Shown here: piece by piece, positions 1-5,187 of the stretch
Numbering within the stretch: position 1 is the stretch's first letter
Layout of the letters: each line of letters opens with the position of its first letter
DNA from: an uncultured Sulfurovum sp.
GTDB taxonomy: Bacteria > Campylobacterota > Campylobacteria > Campylobacterales > Sulfurovaceae
Direction: 5' to 3'
Assembly (NCBI GenBank): GCA_947313765.1
Contig: CAMZNQ010000320.1
Span: 1 to 5,187, forward strand
Length of the DNA: 5,187 bases
Notes under the pieces: model-generated
The model's input: only the letters and a program-made list of their open reading frames with translations
The model's database searches: none
What the model was told of the DNA's origin: nothing
Position numbers and translations under genes: made by a program

Positions 1-305
1 GAACGGTAACTACAAATAGTTGTATAGAGACCATTAGTGACCACTTTGGAGACATCACTAATGGTTATGATATAAACATGACTATATCTTATATTGGGAA
101 CAGTACTCTACTCGCTAAGTGTAAGAATAATATAGAGAACAATGGTACTATTGATTTAAGTAATACAAATGCCACATGGACAACAATAGGTGGATTTTAT
201 GATACCATCTCCATGGTCATAGACACCTACATCACCTACAAAGATTTTGATGACCCGAGTAACCGAGACATCACGTTCCACCGAAGAACTTTACAAAAAC
301 TTTAA
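1..305 (+). CDS. C-terminal end of an unrecognised protein (partial)
   Basis: This frame is open from the window edge to a TAA at 303-305, giving at least 100 residues, which is long for chance in DNA this AT-rich. The 5' end is missing. The first in-frame ATG, at 78, has no Shine-Dalgarno-like sequence before it, so the real start is probably upstream of the window. The visible part is rich in Thr, Asn, Asp and Ile, with alternating polar and hydrophobic residues (for example TISYIGNSTLLAKC and IDLSNTNATWTTIGGF), as in beta-strand-rich proteins. It ends in a basic stretch, HRRTLQKL. It has no membrane segment and no catalytic motif I can name. Two cysteines are visible, one in NSC near the start and one in AKC. 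I do not recognise the family and assign no function. It is separated from mqo by a 189-base gap with a possible terminator, so it is probably a separate transcription unit. Confidence 0.55.
   Translation, partial: TVTTNSCIETISDHFGDITNGYDINMTISYIGNSTLLAKCKNNIENNGTIDLSNTNATWTTIGGFYDTISMVIDTYITYKDFDDPSNRDITFHRRTLQKL
30..65. repeat. Perfect 11-bp inverted repeat inside the partial gene
   Basis: ACCATTAGTGA at 30-40 is the exact reverse complement of TCACTAATGGT at 55-65, with a 14-base spacer. It lies inside the partial reading frame and could form an mRNA hairpin or be a protein-binding dyad. No T-run follows, so it is not an intrinsic terminator. It may also be chance. Confidence 0.5.
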
Positions 306-389
306 TATGTGGCACTATAAATTTTATAATGCTCACTATATACTACTAAATCTTTTTAAATTAAAAATTGGACATATTTTTATATAACT

Positions 390-440
390 GATGAGGTCTT
401 AGATAAAGCATTGGCTTATATTAAAGCTTCATCTTATTTC
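390..440 (+). terminator. Possible intrinsic terminator or structured leader hairpin
   Basis: Bases 390-433 fold almost end to end. The outer stem pairs 390-401 with 422-433 (GATGAGGTCTTA with TAAAGCTTCATC), with two G-U pairs and one C-A mismatch. The inner stem pairs ATAA(A)GC at 403-409 with GCTTAT at 414-419 around the loop ATTG, with one bulged A. The stem is followed by TTATTTCT, a weak U-rich run. It lies 85 bases after the stop of the upstream partial gene and 62 bases before mqo, so it could end the upstream transcript. Equally it could be a leader structure for mqo if transcription starts upstream. The T-run is interrupted, so terminator activity is uncertain. Confidence 0.4.
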
Positions 441-456
441 TATGTGAGTATTATTT

Positions 457-480
457 TAATGTAATACATTATATAAATAT
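457..480 (+). promoter_or_regulatory. Operator-like dyad and -10-like element before mqo
   Basis: TAATGTAATACATTA (457-471) is a perfect 6-bp inverted repeat around a 3-base centre. It is followed directly by TATAAA (472-477), which resembles a sigma-70 -10 element. That -10 would leave only about 10 bases of leader before the ATG at 495, so transcription may instead start from another AT-rich element further upstream. A dyad touching the -10 is a common placement for a repressor site, but I cannot name a regulator. It does not match the Fur consensus or the classical FNR site (TTGAT-N4-ATCAA). Confidence 0.3.
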
Positions 481-494
481 TTTAGGAATAAATT

Positions 495-1856
495 ATGCTA
501 ATAAATAAACTTTTTGATACTGCCATCATTGGTGGTGGTGTCGCTGGAACTTCGCTTCTTTTTACTCTTGCACGATATACAGATATTAATAACATTATAC
601 TTTTTGAGAAATATGATGAGGTAAGTCAGTTAAACTCTAATCCAAAATCAAACTCACAAACACTACATGTAGGCGATATTGAGAGTAATTACAGTTATGA
701 TAGAGCAAAAAAAGTAAAAAAAGACTCCTCTATGGTGGCGAATTATATTCAAAATTTTGATGAGGTAGATAGAGTTGGTTTTAGAAGAGATAAGATGCTT
801 CTAGCTGTTGGAGAAGAAGAGGTAGAAGAGTTAAAGGTGCGTTACTCTAAATTTAAAGAGCTATATCCATACCTTGAGCTTTGGGATAGAGATTTTTTAA
901 GTGAATTTGAACCAAAATTGGTAGAGGGACGAAAAGAGCCGATATTGGCTATGGGTGCAAGAGGTCAGATAACCACCGTTGATTATAAGAAATTGAGTGA
1001 AAGTTTTGTGCAACAAGCACTTGATACTGAAAAGAACATACAGATGCGTTATAATGAAGAGGTAACAAAAATAGAAAGAAGTGAAGATGGAACGTTTACT
1101 ATTACCTCTGATACGACTAAATTTAGAGCTAAATCCATCGTTGTCAATGCAGGGGCATACTCTCTTCTCTTTGCACAATCTATGGGTTATGGTAAAGAGT
1201 ATGCTATCTTACCTATTGGTGGTAGTTTCTTCTTTACAAAAGAGAAGCTTCTTAACTCAAAAGTCTATACTATGCAAAATCCAAAACTTCCATTTGCTGC
1301 TATTCATGCAGACCCAGATACTACACAAAATTGGAATACTCGTTTTGGACCAACAGCCTTTGCTTTACCGAAATTAGAACGTTACCACTCTTTACATTTA
1401 AAAGATTTAATCTCTGCATTAAATATTGACAGAGATGTAACAAAAGTCTATATGAATCTATTTAAAGATAAAACCATTCGCCGTTATATTTTGAAAAACT
1501 TTATGGAAGAGATTCCTATGGTGGGTAAAGAGATTTTTGTGGGAGATGCACAGAAGATTATCCCTTCCGTTAAGGTAAAAGATTTAACATTTGCTGATGG
1601 GTACGGGGGAATGCGTCCACAGATTATTGACAAAAAGAATCAAGAGCTACTCTTAGGAGAGGCTAAGATTAAAAAAGATGGAATAGTGTTTAATATGACT
1701 CCAAGCCCAGGGGCAACAAGCTCTTTAGCCATTGCATTGACTGATACTCTTGGTATTTGTGAGACTATAGGTGCTAAGTTTGACATGGATAGACATGAAA
1801 AAGAGATTCAATCATTAGTTAAACTTGAAAAAAAAGAGCTTTGTAATGCTAGTTGA
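495..1856 (+). CDS. mqo: Malate:quinone oxidoreductase (FAD-dependent)
   Basis: The protein has 453 residues. Mqo (EC 1.1.5.4) is a peripheral inner-membrane flavoprotein that oxidises malate to oxaloacetate and passes electrons to the quinone pool, replacing or complementing NAD-dependent malate dehydrogenase. The N-terminus carries the FAD-binding dinucleotide fold: GGGVAG at 13-18 and an acidic FEK at the end of the second strand (Glu38). The segment SNSQTLHVGDIESNY (52-66) closely resembles the matching stretch I recall from Helicobacter pylori Mqo. VVNAGAYS (217-223) is the second FAD-contact region. GYGGMRPQ (369-376) and SPGATSS (404-410) form the C-terminal FAD/substrate region. The length fits the short epsilon-type enzyme rather than the longer E. 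coli type (about 550). The ATG at 495 has AGGA at 484-487, seven bases upstream. No signal peptide or membrane helix is visible. The methyltransferase gene overlaps its 3' end. The main alternative is a related 2-hydroxyacid:acceptor flavoenzyme such as an LhgO relative. Confidence 0.9.
   Translation: MLINKLFDTAIIGGGVAGTSLLFTLARYTDINNIILFEKYDEVSQLNSNPKSNSQTLHVGDIESNYSYDRAKKVKKDSSMVANYIQNFDEVDRVGFRRDKMLLAVGEEEVEELKVRYSKFKELYPYLELWDRDFLSEFEPKLVEGRKEPILAMGARGQITTVDYKKLSESFVQQALDTEKNIQMRYNEEVTKIERSEDGTFTITSDTTKFRAKSIVVNAGAYSLLFAQSMGYGKEYAILPIGGSFFFTKEKLLNSKVYTMQNPKLPFAAIHADPDTTQNWNTRFGPTAFALPKLERYHSLHLKDLISALNIDRDVTKVYMNLFKDKTIRRYILKNFMEEIPMVGKEIFVGDAQKIIPSVKVKDLTFADGYGGMRPQIIDKKNQELLLGEAKIKKDGIVFNMTPSPGATSSLAIALTDTLGICETIGAKFDMDRHEKEIQSLVKLEKKELCNAS
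1834..1848 (+). promoter_or_regulatory. RBS and start codon of the methyltransferase inside mqo
   Basis: AAGAG at 1834-1838 sits seven bases before an ATG at 1846-1848. This decides the methyltransferase start in favour of ATG 1846 over an in-frame TTG at 1825, which has no purine-rich site at suitable spacing. The RBS overlaps an A8 run (1828-1835) within mqo. Confidence 0.6.
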
Positions 1857-2448
1857 CCAGTTTGCTAACAAATCAAAATCTTGGGATATGAACTCTAAAA
1901 GGGTTCAGAATGCTAAGAGCATTGCAGAGTTGATTGTTGATAGAGTAGAACTATCCTCAAAGATGAAACTTATGGATTTTGGAGCAGGAACAGGTCTTTT
2001 GAGCTACTTTGTAGCTCCTTATGTAGATATGATTGTTGCTGTCGATAACTCACCCTCTATGCTTGAAAAATTTAGGGAGAAGTCTGATGAGTTTGCTTGT
2101 AAGACAGAGGTTTTAGAGTTAGATTTGACTCAAAATGAGATAGAGGAGAAGTTTGATGGTATCATCTCCTCTATGACCATCCACCATATTGAAGATATTA
2201 AAGCTATTTTTGAGAAGTTCTACAAGATGCTAAATAGAGATGGGTTTATTGCTATTGCCGATTTGGATAGTGAAGATGGAACTTTTCATAGCGATAATAG
2301 TGGTGTTTTTCACTTTGGATTTGACCGTAAAATATTAGAGTCAATAGCTAAAGAGGTTGGATTTAAAGATATTCGATTTGAATTAGCAAGTACCATCAAA
2401 AAACCACATGGTGATTTTACACTTTTTTTAATGTTGGCATATAAATAG
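1846..2448 (+). CDS. Class I SAM-dependent methyltransferase (UbiE/Methyltransf_11-like)
   Basis: From ATG 1846 the protein has 200 residues and is cytoplasmic. It shows the Rossmann-like methyltransferase core in order: motif I MDFGAGTGLLS (43-53, SAM-binding glycine loop), the acidic end of strand 2 at VAVDNS (64-69, ribose contact), an acidic ELDLT (91-95) after strand 3, motif IV region IISSMTIHHIED (106-117), and IAIADLDSEDG (135-145). The final strand pair is around FKDIRFEL and FTLFLMLAY. This matches small-molecule methyltransferases of the Methyltransf_11/UbiE type, a broad family in which substrate cannot be read from these motifs. The start overlaps the last 11 bases of mqo, which implies translational coupling. 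A role linked to quinone or respiratory metabolism is conceivable from this pairing, but it is inference only. It is shorter than typical UbiE/MenG (about 240-250), which argues against it being the menaquinone enzyme itself. Confidence 0.85.
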   Translation: MLVDQFANKSKSWDMNSKRVQNAKSIAELIVDRVELSSKMKLMDFGAGTGLLSYFVAPYVDMIVAVDNSPSMLEKFREKSDEFACKTEVLELDLTQNEIEEKFDGIISSMTIHHIEDIKAIFEKFYKMLNRDGFIAIADLDSEDGTFHSDNSGVFHFGFDRKILESIAKEVGFKDIRFELASTIKKPHGDFTLFLMLAYK

Positions 2449-2564
2449 CCTCCATTGTTTCGTTTCTTTACTTATGATTTAAATAAATCTCTCTTATGTG
2501 ATACAGATGTAATTTATTTACAATAATATGTTATCTTGAAACAAACATCAGGGAGAGAGGATAG
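2449..2564 (+). promoter_or_regulatory. Intergenic region with dyads and probable promoter of the surface-modification genes
   Basis: This 116-base AT-rich gap separates the methyltransferase from the cytidylyltransferase fusion. It holds GATTTA-AA-TAAATC (2476-2489), a perfect 6-bp dyad followed by TCTCTTAT, which is too AT-rich to be a convincing terminator. It also holds TGTAATTTATTTACA (2508-2522), 5-bp arms around 5 bases. AT-rich -10-like matches (TAATAT at 2524-2529, TATCTT at 2532-2537) follow, without a clear -35, as is usual for sigma-70 promoters in Campylobacterota. GGGAG at 2551-2555 is a strong ribosome binding site nine bases before the ATG at 2565. A new transcript probably begins here, but the exact start cannot be fixed. 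Confidence 0.4.
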
Positions 2565-3944
2565 ATGAACGATAAGAAAACAATTATAACGTATGGAACA
2601 TATGATATGTTGCATAAAGGACACATGCGACTTTTGGAACGTGCAAAGGCTTTGGGCGACTACCTTATTGTAGGTGTTACCGATGAAAACTATGACCGTT
2701 CTCGTGGTAAGTTAAATGTAATAGAGAGTACCAAAAAAAGAGTCAAAGCGATAGAGGCGTTAGACTTTGTAGATAAAGTGATTGTTGAGAAACATAAAAA
2801 TCAAAAAGCAGAAGATATGGTGAAGTATGATGTCGATATATTTGCCATTGGAGATGATTGGGTAGGGGCATTTGATTACTTAAATGAGTATACGCATGTT
2901 GAGTATTTGGCACGTACTGAAGGGATTTCTAGTACTAAACTTAGAAAAGAGAATTTTGACACTATCAAGATGGGGATAGTGGGTCTTGGTCGTGATACAC
3001 AAGATTTTATAGATGAGTCTAAATTTGTAACTAGCATAAAGGTCAATCGTATCTATTCAGATGATTTTTTAAAAGTTAAAGCATTTACAAAAGATAATGA
3101 GTTGATTAAATATGGTCATGATAACTATGATGAGTTTTTAGATACCAATATTCAAGCAGTCTATATAGATACAGCGTTAAAAGAGCATTATCTGCTTATT
3201 AAAAAGGCACTTGAAGCAGGAAAACACGTTCTTTGTGAAAACCCTTTAGCACTAGGTAAAAAAGAGTTAAAAGAGCTTTTAGGATTGGCAAAAAGAGAGA
3301 AAAAAATTCTCCTTTCAGCTGTAAAAACAGCATTTCTTCCCGCCTTTAATCAGCTATTAAAAGAGCTAGATAATGGCGTTATAGGTGATATTAAAGAGGT
3401 TAGAGCCACACGAACCTCTCTCTATAAAGAGAAGCGATACTCTGATAATTTCATTCAACAAGGTGCTACAAATATTTTATCTTCATATCCATCTCTTTTA
3501 GTCAATAAGGTTTTAGGTAAAAGTAAAAACATAACTTTCTTTGACCAAGTAGAGAATGGTTATGATATTAACAATCTAATTATTACCAAACATAAAAAAG
3601 GTACGCTTGGAATCTCCAATGTAGCCGTAGGAATGAAGTCAGAAGGGGATGCTGTTATCTCTGGGACGAAAGGGTATGTTTATATTCCTGCCCCTTGGTG
3701 GCTAACAAAGACCTTTGAAGTACGATTTGAAGATACACACCGAACAATGAAATTTAATTATGAGTTTGAGGGGAGTGGATTACGTTATATGATAGCAGAG
3801 TTTGGCTCACTTATACAAAGAGGTAAGCGACAATCTAAGATGTTAAGCCCATCTGATATGGTAGGAATCAATAGAGTCTTGCTAGAGTATAATGAGAGTA
3901 GAAACAGTAAAAATAAAAGCAAAAACAAAAAAGAGGAGAAGTAG
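2565..3944 (+). CDS. TagD-type cytidylyltransferase fused to a degenerate Gfo/Idh/MocA-like domain
   Basis: The protein has 459 residues and two domains, with no signal peptide or membrane helix. Residues 1-130 match the glycerol-3-phosphate cytidylyltransferase (TagD/GCT) fold: TYGTYDMLHKGH (9-20) with the HxGH nucleotide motif (His17, His20), GDDW (96-99), and RTEGISSTK (117-125), the RTEGISTT-type CTP motif. The catalytic set looks complete, so CTP plus an alcohol phosphate giving a CDP-alcohol and PPi is likely. Glycerol-3-phosphate is the family precedent, but the true substrate is unknown. Residues about 134-440 resemble Gfo/Idh/MocA oxidoreductases: GIVGLGR (137-143), His208, and EAGKHVLCENPLA (217-229). 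Here the family's E-K-P lysine is Asn226, and the later D-x-G-x-H/Y segment reads GATNILSSY (300-308), without the aspartate. The domain is therefore probably not a normal dehydrogenase. The C-terminal tail (about 443-459) is Lys/Asn-rich and contains the ribosome binding site of the next gene. Confidence 0.85.
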   Translation: MNDKKTIITYGTYDMLHKGHMRLLERAKALGDYLIVGVTDENYDRSRGKLNVIESTKKRVKAIEALDFVDKVIVEKHKNQKAEDMVKYDVDIFAIGDDWVGAFDYLNEYTHVEYLARTEGISSTKLRKENFDTIKMGIVGLGRDTQDFIDESKFVTSIKVNRIYSDDFLKVKAFTKDNELIKYGHDNYDEFLDTNIQAVYIDTALKEHYLLIKKALEAGKHVLCENPLALGKKELKELLGLAKREKKILLSAVKTAFLPAFNQLLKELDNGVIGDIKEVRATRTSLYKEKRYSDNFIQQGATNILSSYPSLLVNKVLGKSKNITFFDQVENGYDINNLIITKHKKGTLGISNVAVGMKSEGDAVISGTKGYVYIPAPWWLTKTFEVRFEDTHRTMKFNYEFEGSGLRYMIAEFGSLIQRGKRQSKMLSPSDMVGINRVLLEYNESRNSKNKSKNKKEEK

Positions 3945-3947
3945 ATG
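3932..3947 (+). promoter_or_regulatory. RBS and abutting stop/start before the aminotransferase
   Basis: AGAGGAG at 3932-3938 is a near-ideal Shine-Dalgarno sequence six bases before ATG 3945. It lies within the last codons of the preceding gene. The TAG stop (3942-3944) directly abuts the ATG with no bases between, which indicates one operon with coupled translation. Confidence 0.75.
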
Positions 3948-5024
3948 ATATATGAAGATTACTACATATTTACACCAGGCCCTGTGAAGATGAGCGAAGA
4001 GATAATGGAGGTAGGTGCAAAACAGACTCCCTACTTTAGAAACTGTGAGTTTTCGGATGTAACTTATGCCTGTGAAAAGGGTTTATTGGAGATGGTTAAT
4101 GCTCCAGAGGGTTCAAAAGTTATCTTTTTAACAGCTTCAGGAACAGCAGGTATGGAGTCAGTTGTAATGAACCTTTTAACTAAAGATGATAATGCTTTAG
4201 TAGTTCACGGTGGTGGTTTTGGGGGTCGTTTTGTAAAGATATGTGATGTTCATGGTGTACCTCATACCGATTTTCAAGTCAAAGATACAAATCTTCATAA
4301 CATAGAGGAGTTAGCTCCAAAAGAGAACTATACATCTCTTATTGTCAATGCTCATGAGACATCGGTTGGTCATCTTTATGATTTAGATGCTATGGGAGCT
4401 TATGCTAAAAAGAATGATATGCTCTATATTGTAGATGCCATCTCTATGTTAGTTACCGACCCTGTAGATATGCAATCTAGTAATATAGATGTGGTTATTG
4501 CAAGTTCTCAAAAAGGTTTGGCTCTTCCTCCAGGGTTAACAATGGTTATCTTAGCTCCAAGAGCATTAGAGAGAGTCCAAGATATTAACTCACTCTACTT
4601 TAACTTTAAAGATTATCTCTCCAATGGAGAGCGAGGGCAAACGCCTTATACTCCTGCTGTAACCATTATGTTACAACTTGAAGCGAGACTCAATCAGATA
4701 AAGAGAAGAGGTGGCGTAGAGCAGAGCATCAAAAGAGCAAAAGATATTGCAGAGTACTTTAGAGCATCAATCAAACCTCTACCTCTTAAAGAGTATACGC
4801 CCTATATGCCAAATGCAATGACAACTTTAACCCCAACCGATGGAAAGAGTGCAATGGATATTGTGAATGGCTTAGAAGATGGTTACAAAGTGATGGTTTG
4901 TCCAAATGGTGGGGCAGAGCGAGATATTATCTTTAGAGTCTCACACATGGGAGATATGACAAGAGCCTATACGGATGTCTTGATTGATGCACTCTATGAC
5001 TACTATGGTATGGAGCGTAACTAG
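3945..5024 (+). CDS. Class V PLP aminotransferase (alanine-glyoxylate / phosphonate aminotransferase-like)
   Basis: The protein has 359 residues, the usual length for this family. It is a cytosolic fold-type I PLP enzyme. FTPGPVKMS (9-17) is the N-terminal substrate-loop signature. YFRNCEFSDV (30-39) corresponds to the HRSPEF-like segment of alanine-glyoxylate aminotransferases. SGTAGMES (65-72) is the PLP phosphate-binding loop. NAHETSVG (135-142) follows, then IVDAISML (162-169), whose Asp164 should pair with the pyridine nitrogen. SSQKGL (187-192) holds the Schiff-base lysine Lys190. RVSHMGD (331-337) carries the arginine expected to hold the substrate carboxylate. The family includes AGXT, serine-pyruvate aminotransferase and 2-aminoethylphosphonate:pyruvate aminotransferase (PhnW). 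The motifs do not settle the substrate. Lying between a cytidylyltransferase and a LicD-family gene, it probably makes an amino-containing precursor for a surface decoration. The start is supported by a strong RBS. Confidence 0.88.
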   Translation: MIYEDYYIFTPGPVKMSEEIMEVGAKQTPYFRNCEFSDVTYACEKGLLEMVNAPEGSKVIFLTASGTAGMESVVMNLLTKDDNALVVHGGGFGGRFVKICDVHGVPHTDFQVKDTNLHNIEELAPKENYTSLIVNAHETSVGHLYDLDAMGAYAKKNDMLYIVDAISMLVTDPVDMQSSNIDVVIASSQKGLALPPGLTMVILAPRALERVQDINSLYFNFKDYLSNGERGQTPYTPAVTIMLQLEARLNQIKRRGGVEQSIKRAKDIAEYFRASIKPLPLKEYTPYMPNAMTTLTPTDGKSAMDIVNGLEDGYKVMVCPNGGAERDIIFRVSHMGDMTRAYTDVLIDALYDYYGMERN

Positions 5025-5026
5025 TG
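5012..5026 (+). promoter_or_regulatory. RBS and GTG start of the LicD-family gene
   Basis: GGAG at 5012-5015 stands eight bases before a GTG at 5024-5026. The GTG shares its first G with the TAG stop of the aminotransferase (TAGTG), a one-base overlap typical of coupled genes. The next in-frame ATG falls at codon 15, too close to the LicD core to be preferred. Confidence 0.6.
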
Positions 5027-5187
5027 GCAATTGACCCAAAAGATTTACGTCAAGCTCAACTCATTATGCTTGATATGTTGGTAGAGTTTGATGCTATTTG
5101 TCAAAAACATAATCTAAAATATTGGTTAGATTCAGGTACGCTTTTGGGTGCTGTTCGTCATCAAGGGTTTATCCCTTGGGTTGATGA
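5024..5187 (+). CDS. LicD-family phosphotransferase, N-terminal part (truncated by window end)
   Basis: Fifty-four codons are visible before the window ends. After a short helical start, the protein shows the family signature in the right order: YWLDSGTLLGAVRHQGFIPW (33-52), matching the D-S-G-T-L-L-G-A-x-R core followed by the G-F-I-P-W segment that leads into the acidic metal-binding stretch. Known LicD proteins (Haemophilus and pneumococcal phosphocholine transferases, fukutin-related proteins) are nucleotidyltransferase-fold enzymes. They transfer a phospho-substituent, such as phosphocholine, from a CDP donor to glycans. Where the family usually reads W-D-D-D, this protein reads W-V-D and then Asp or Glu, the codon being cut off. 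With the upstream cytidylyltransferase it suggests that the CDP-linked product is transferred to a cell-surface glycan. The acceptor and the transferred group cannot be deduced. Confidence 0.85.
   Translation, partial: MAIDPKDLRQAQLIMLDMLVEFDAICQKHNLKYWLDSGTLLGAVRHQGFIPWVD

Noticed and set aside
224..240. CACCTACA repeated twice, nine bases apart
   Set aside because: Short, within coding sequence, and only two copies; not evidence of a repeat array or CRISPR.
78..305. Complete 75-residue gene starting at ATG 78
   Set aside because: The frame is already open from the window edge and there is no Shine-Dalgarno sequence before 78, so a C-terminal fragment of a larger gene is more likely.
313..340. 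Direct repeat CACTATA twice, 21 bases apart
   Set aside because: Seven bases in AT-rich intergenic DNA is within chance, with no third copy or promoter context to support a binding site.
353..367. TTTTTAA-A-TTAAAAA dyad as a terminator
   Set aside because: The stem is made only of A-T pairs and would be too weak; it is ordinary AT-rich intergenic sequence.
707..722. Two A7 runs in mqo as a phase-variation switch
   Set aside because: They encode plausible Lys codons (AKKVKK) in an AT-rich genome, and a housekeeping enzyme is an unlikely phase-variable target; A7 is short for such switches.
897..1178. Open frame of 93 codons on the minus strand
   Set aside because: It lies entirely opposite mqo, has a Cys/Phe-rich composition typical of an antisense shadow, and shows no motif.
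1081..1377. Open frame of 98 codons on the plus strand inside mqo
   Set aside because: It is out of frame within mqo, whose own frame carries conserved FAD-enzyme motifs; the Leu/Ser-rich translation has no recognisable domain.
1825..1845. TTG start giving a 207-residue methyltransferase
   Set aside because: ATG 1846 has a well-placed AAGAG, while the TTG has no ribosome binding site; the extra residues (M-K-K-K-S-F-V) arise from the A-run.

Overview
The window is AT-rich and most likely comes from a member of the Campylobacterota (Sulfurimonas, Sulfurovum, Arcobacter or Helicobacter relatives). The reasons are the short malate:quinone oxidoreductase of the type I recall from Helicobacter pylori (about 450 residues), the base composition, and the tight gene packing. 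This placement is by recognition, not by a search. Every supported gene is on the + strand.

Layout. Positions 1-305 hold the C-terminal end of an unrecognised protein whose start lies outside the window. Positions 306-494 are a very AT-rich gap with a 44-base imperfect hairpin (possible terminator) and a 15-bp dyad just upstream of the next gene. Positions 495-1856 encode malate:quinone oxidoreductase (mqo). A class I SAM-dependent methyltransferase (1846-2448) overlaps its end by 11 bases, so the two look translationally coupled. A 116-base gap (2449-2564) carries several short dyads and probably a promoter. Then follows a tightly packed run: a cytidylyltransferase fused to a Gfo/Idh/MocA-like domain (2565-3944), a class V PLP aminotransferase (3945-5024, whose ATG directly abuts the previous stop), and the first 54 codons of a LicD-family protein (GTG at 5024 overlapping the previous TAG by one base, running off the window).

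Function. The first pair is respiratory or central metabolism (malate oxidation to the quinone pool) plus a methyltransferase of unknown substrate. The second group looks like the start of a cell-surface modification locus. A TagD-type cytidylyltransferase would make a CDP-activated small alcohol. A class V aminotransferase would make or interconvert an amino-containing precursor. A LicD-family enzyme would transfer a phospho-substituent from the CDP donor to a surface glycan.

The most striking detail is that the Gfo/Idh/MocA half of the fusion lacks the family's catalytic residues: the usual E-K-P is E-N-P (Asn226), and the usual D-x-G-x-H/Y segment is replaced around residues 300-308. It may therefore be a non-redox, structural or ligand-binding domain. 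This is the best candidate here for undescribed biology. No CRISPR array, tRNA, rRNA or insertion sequence was seen.
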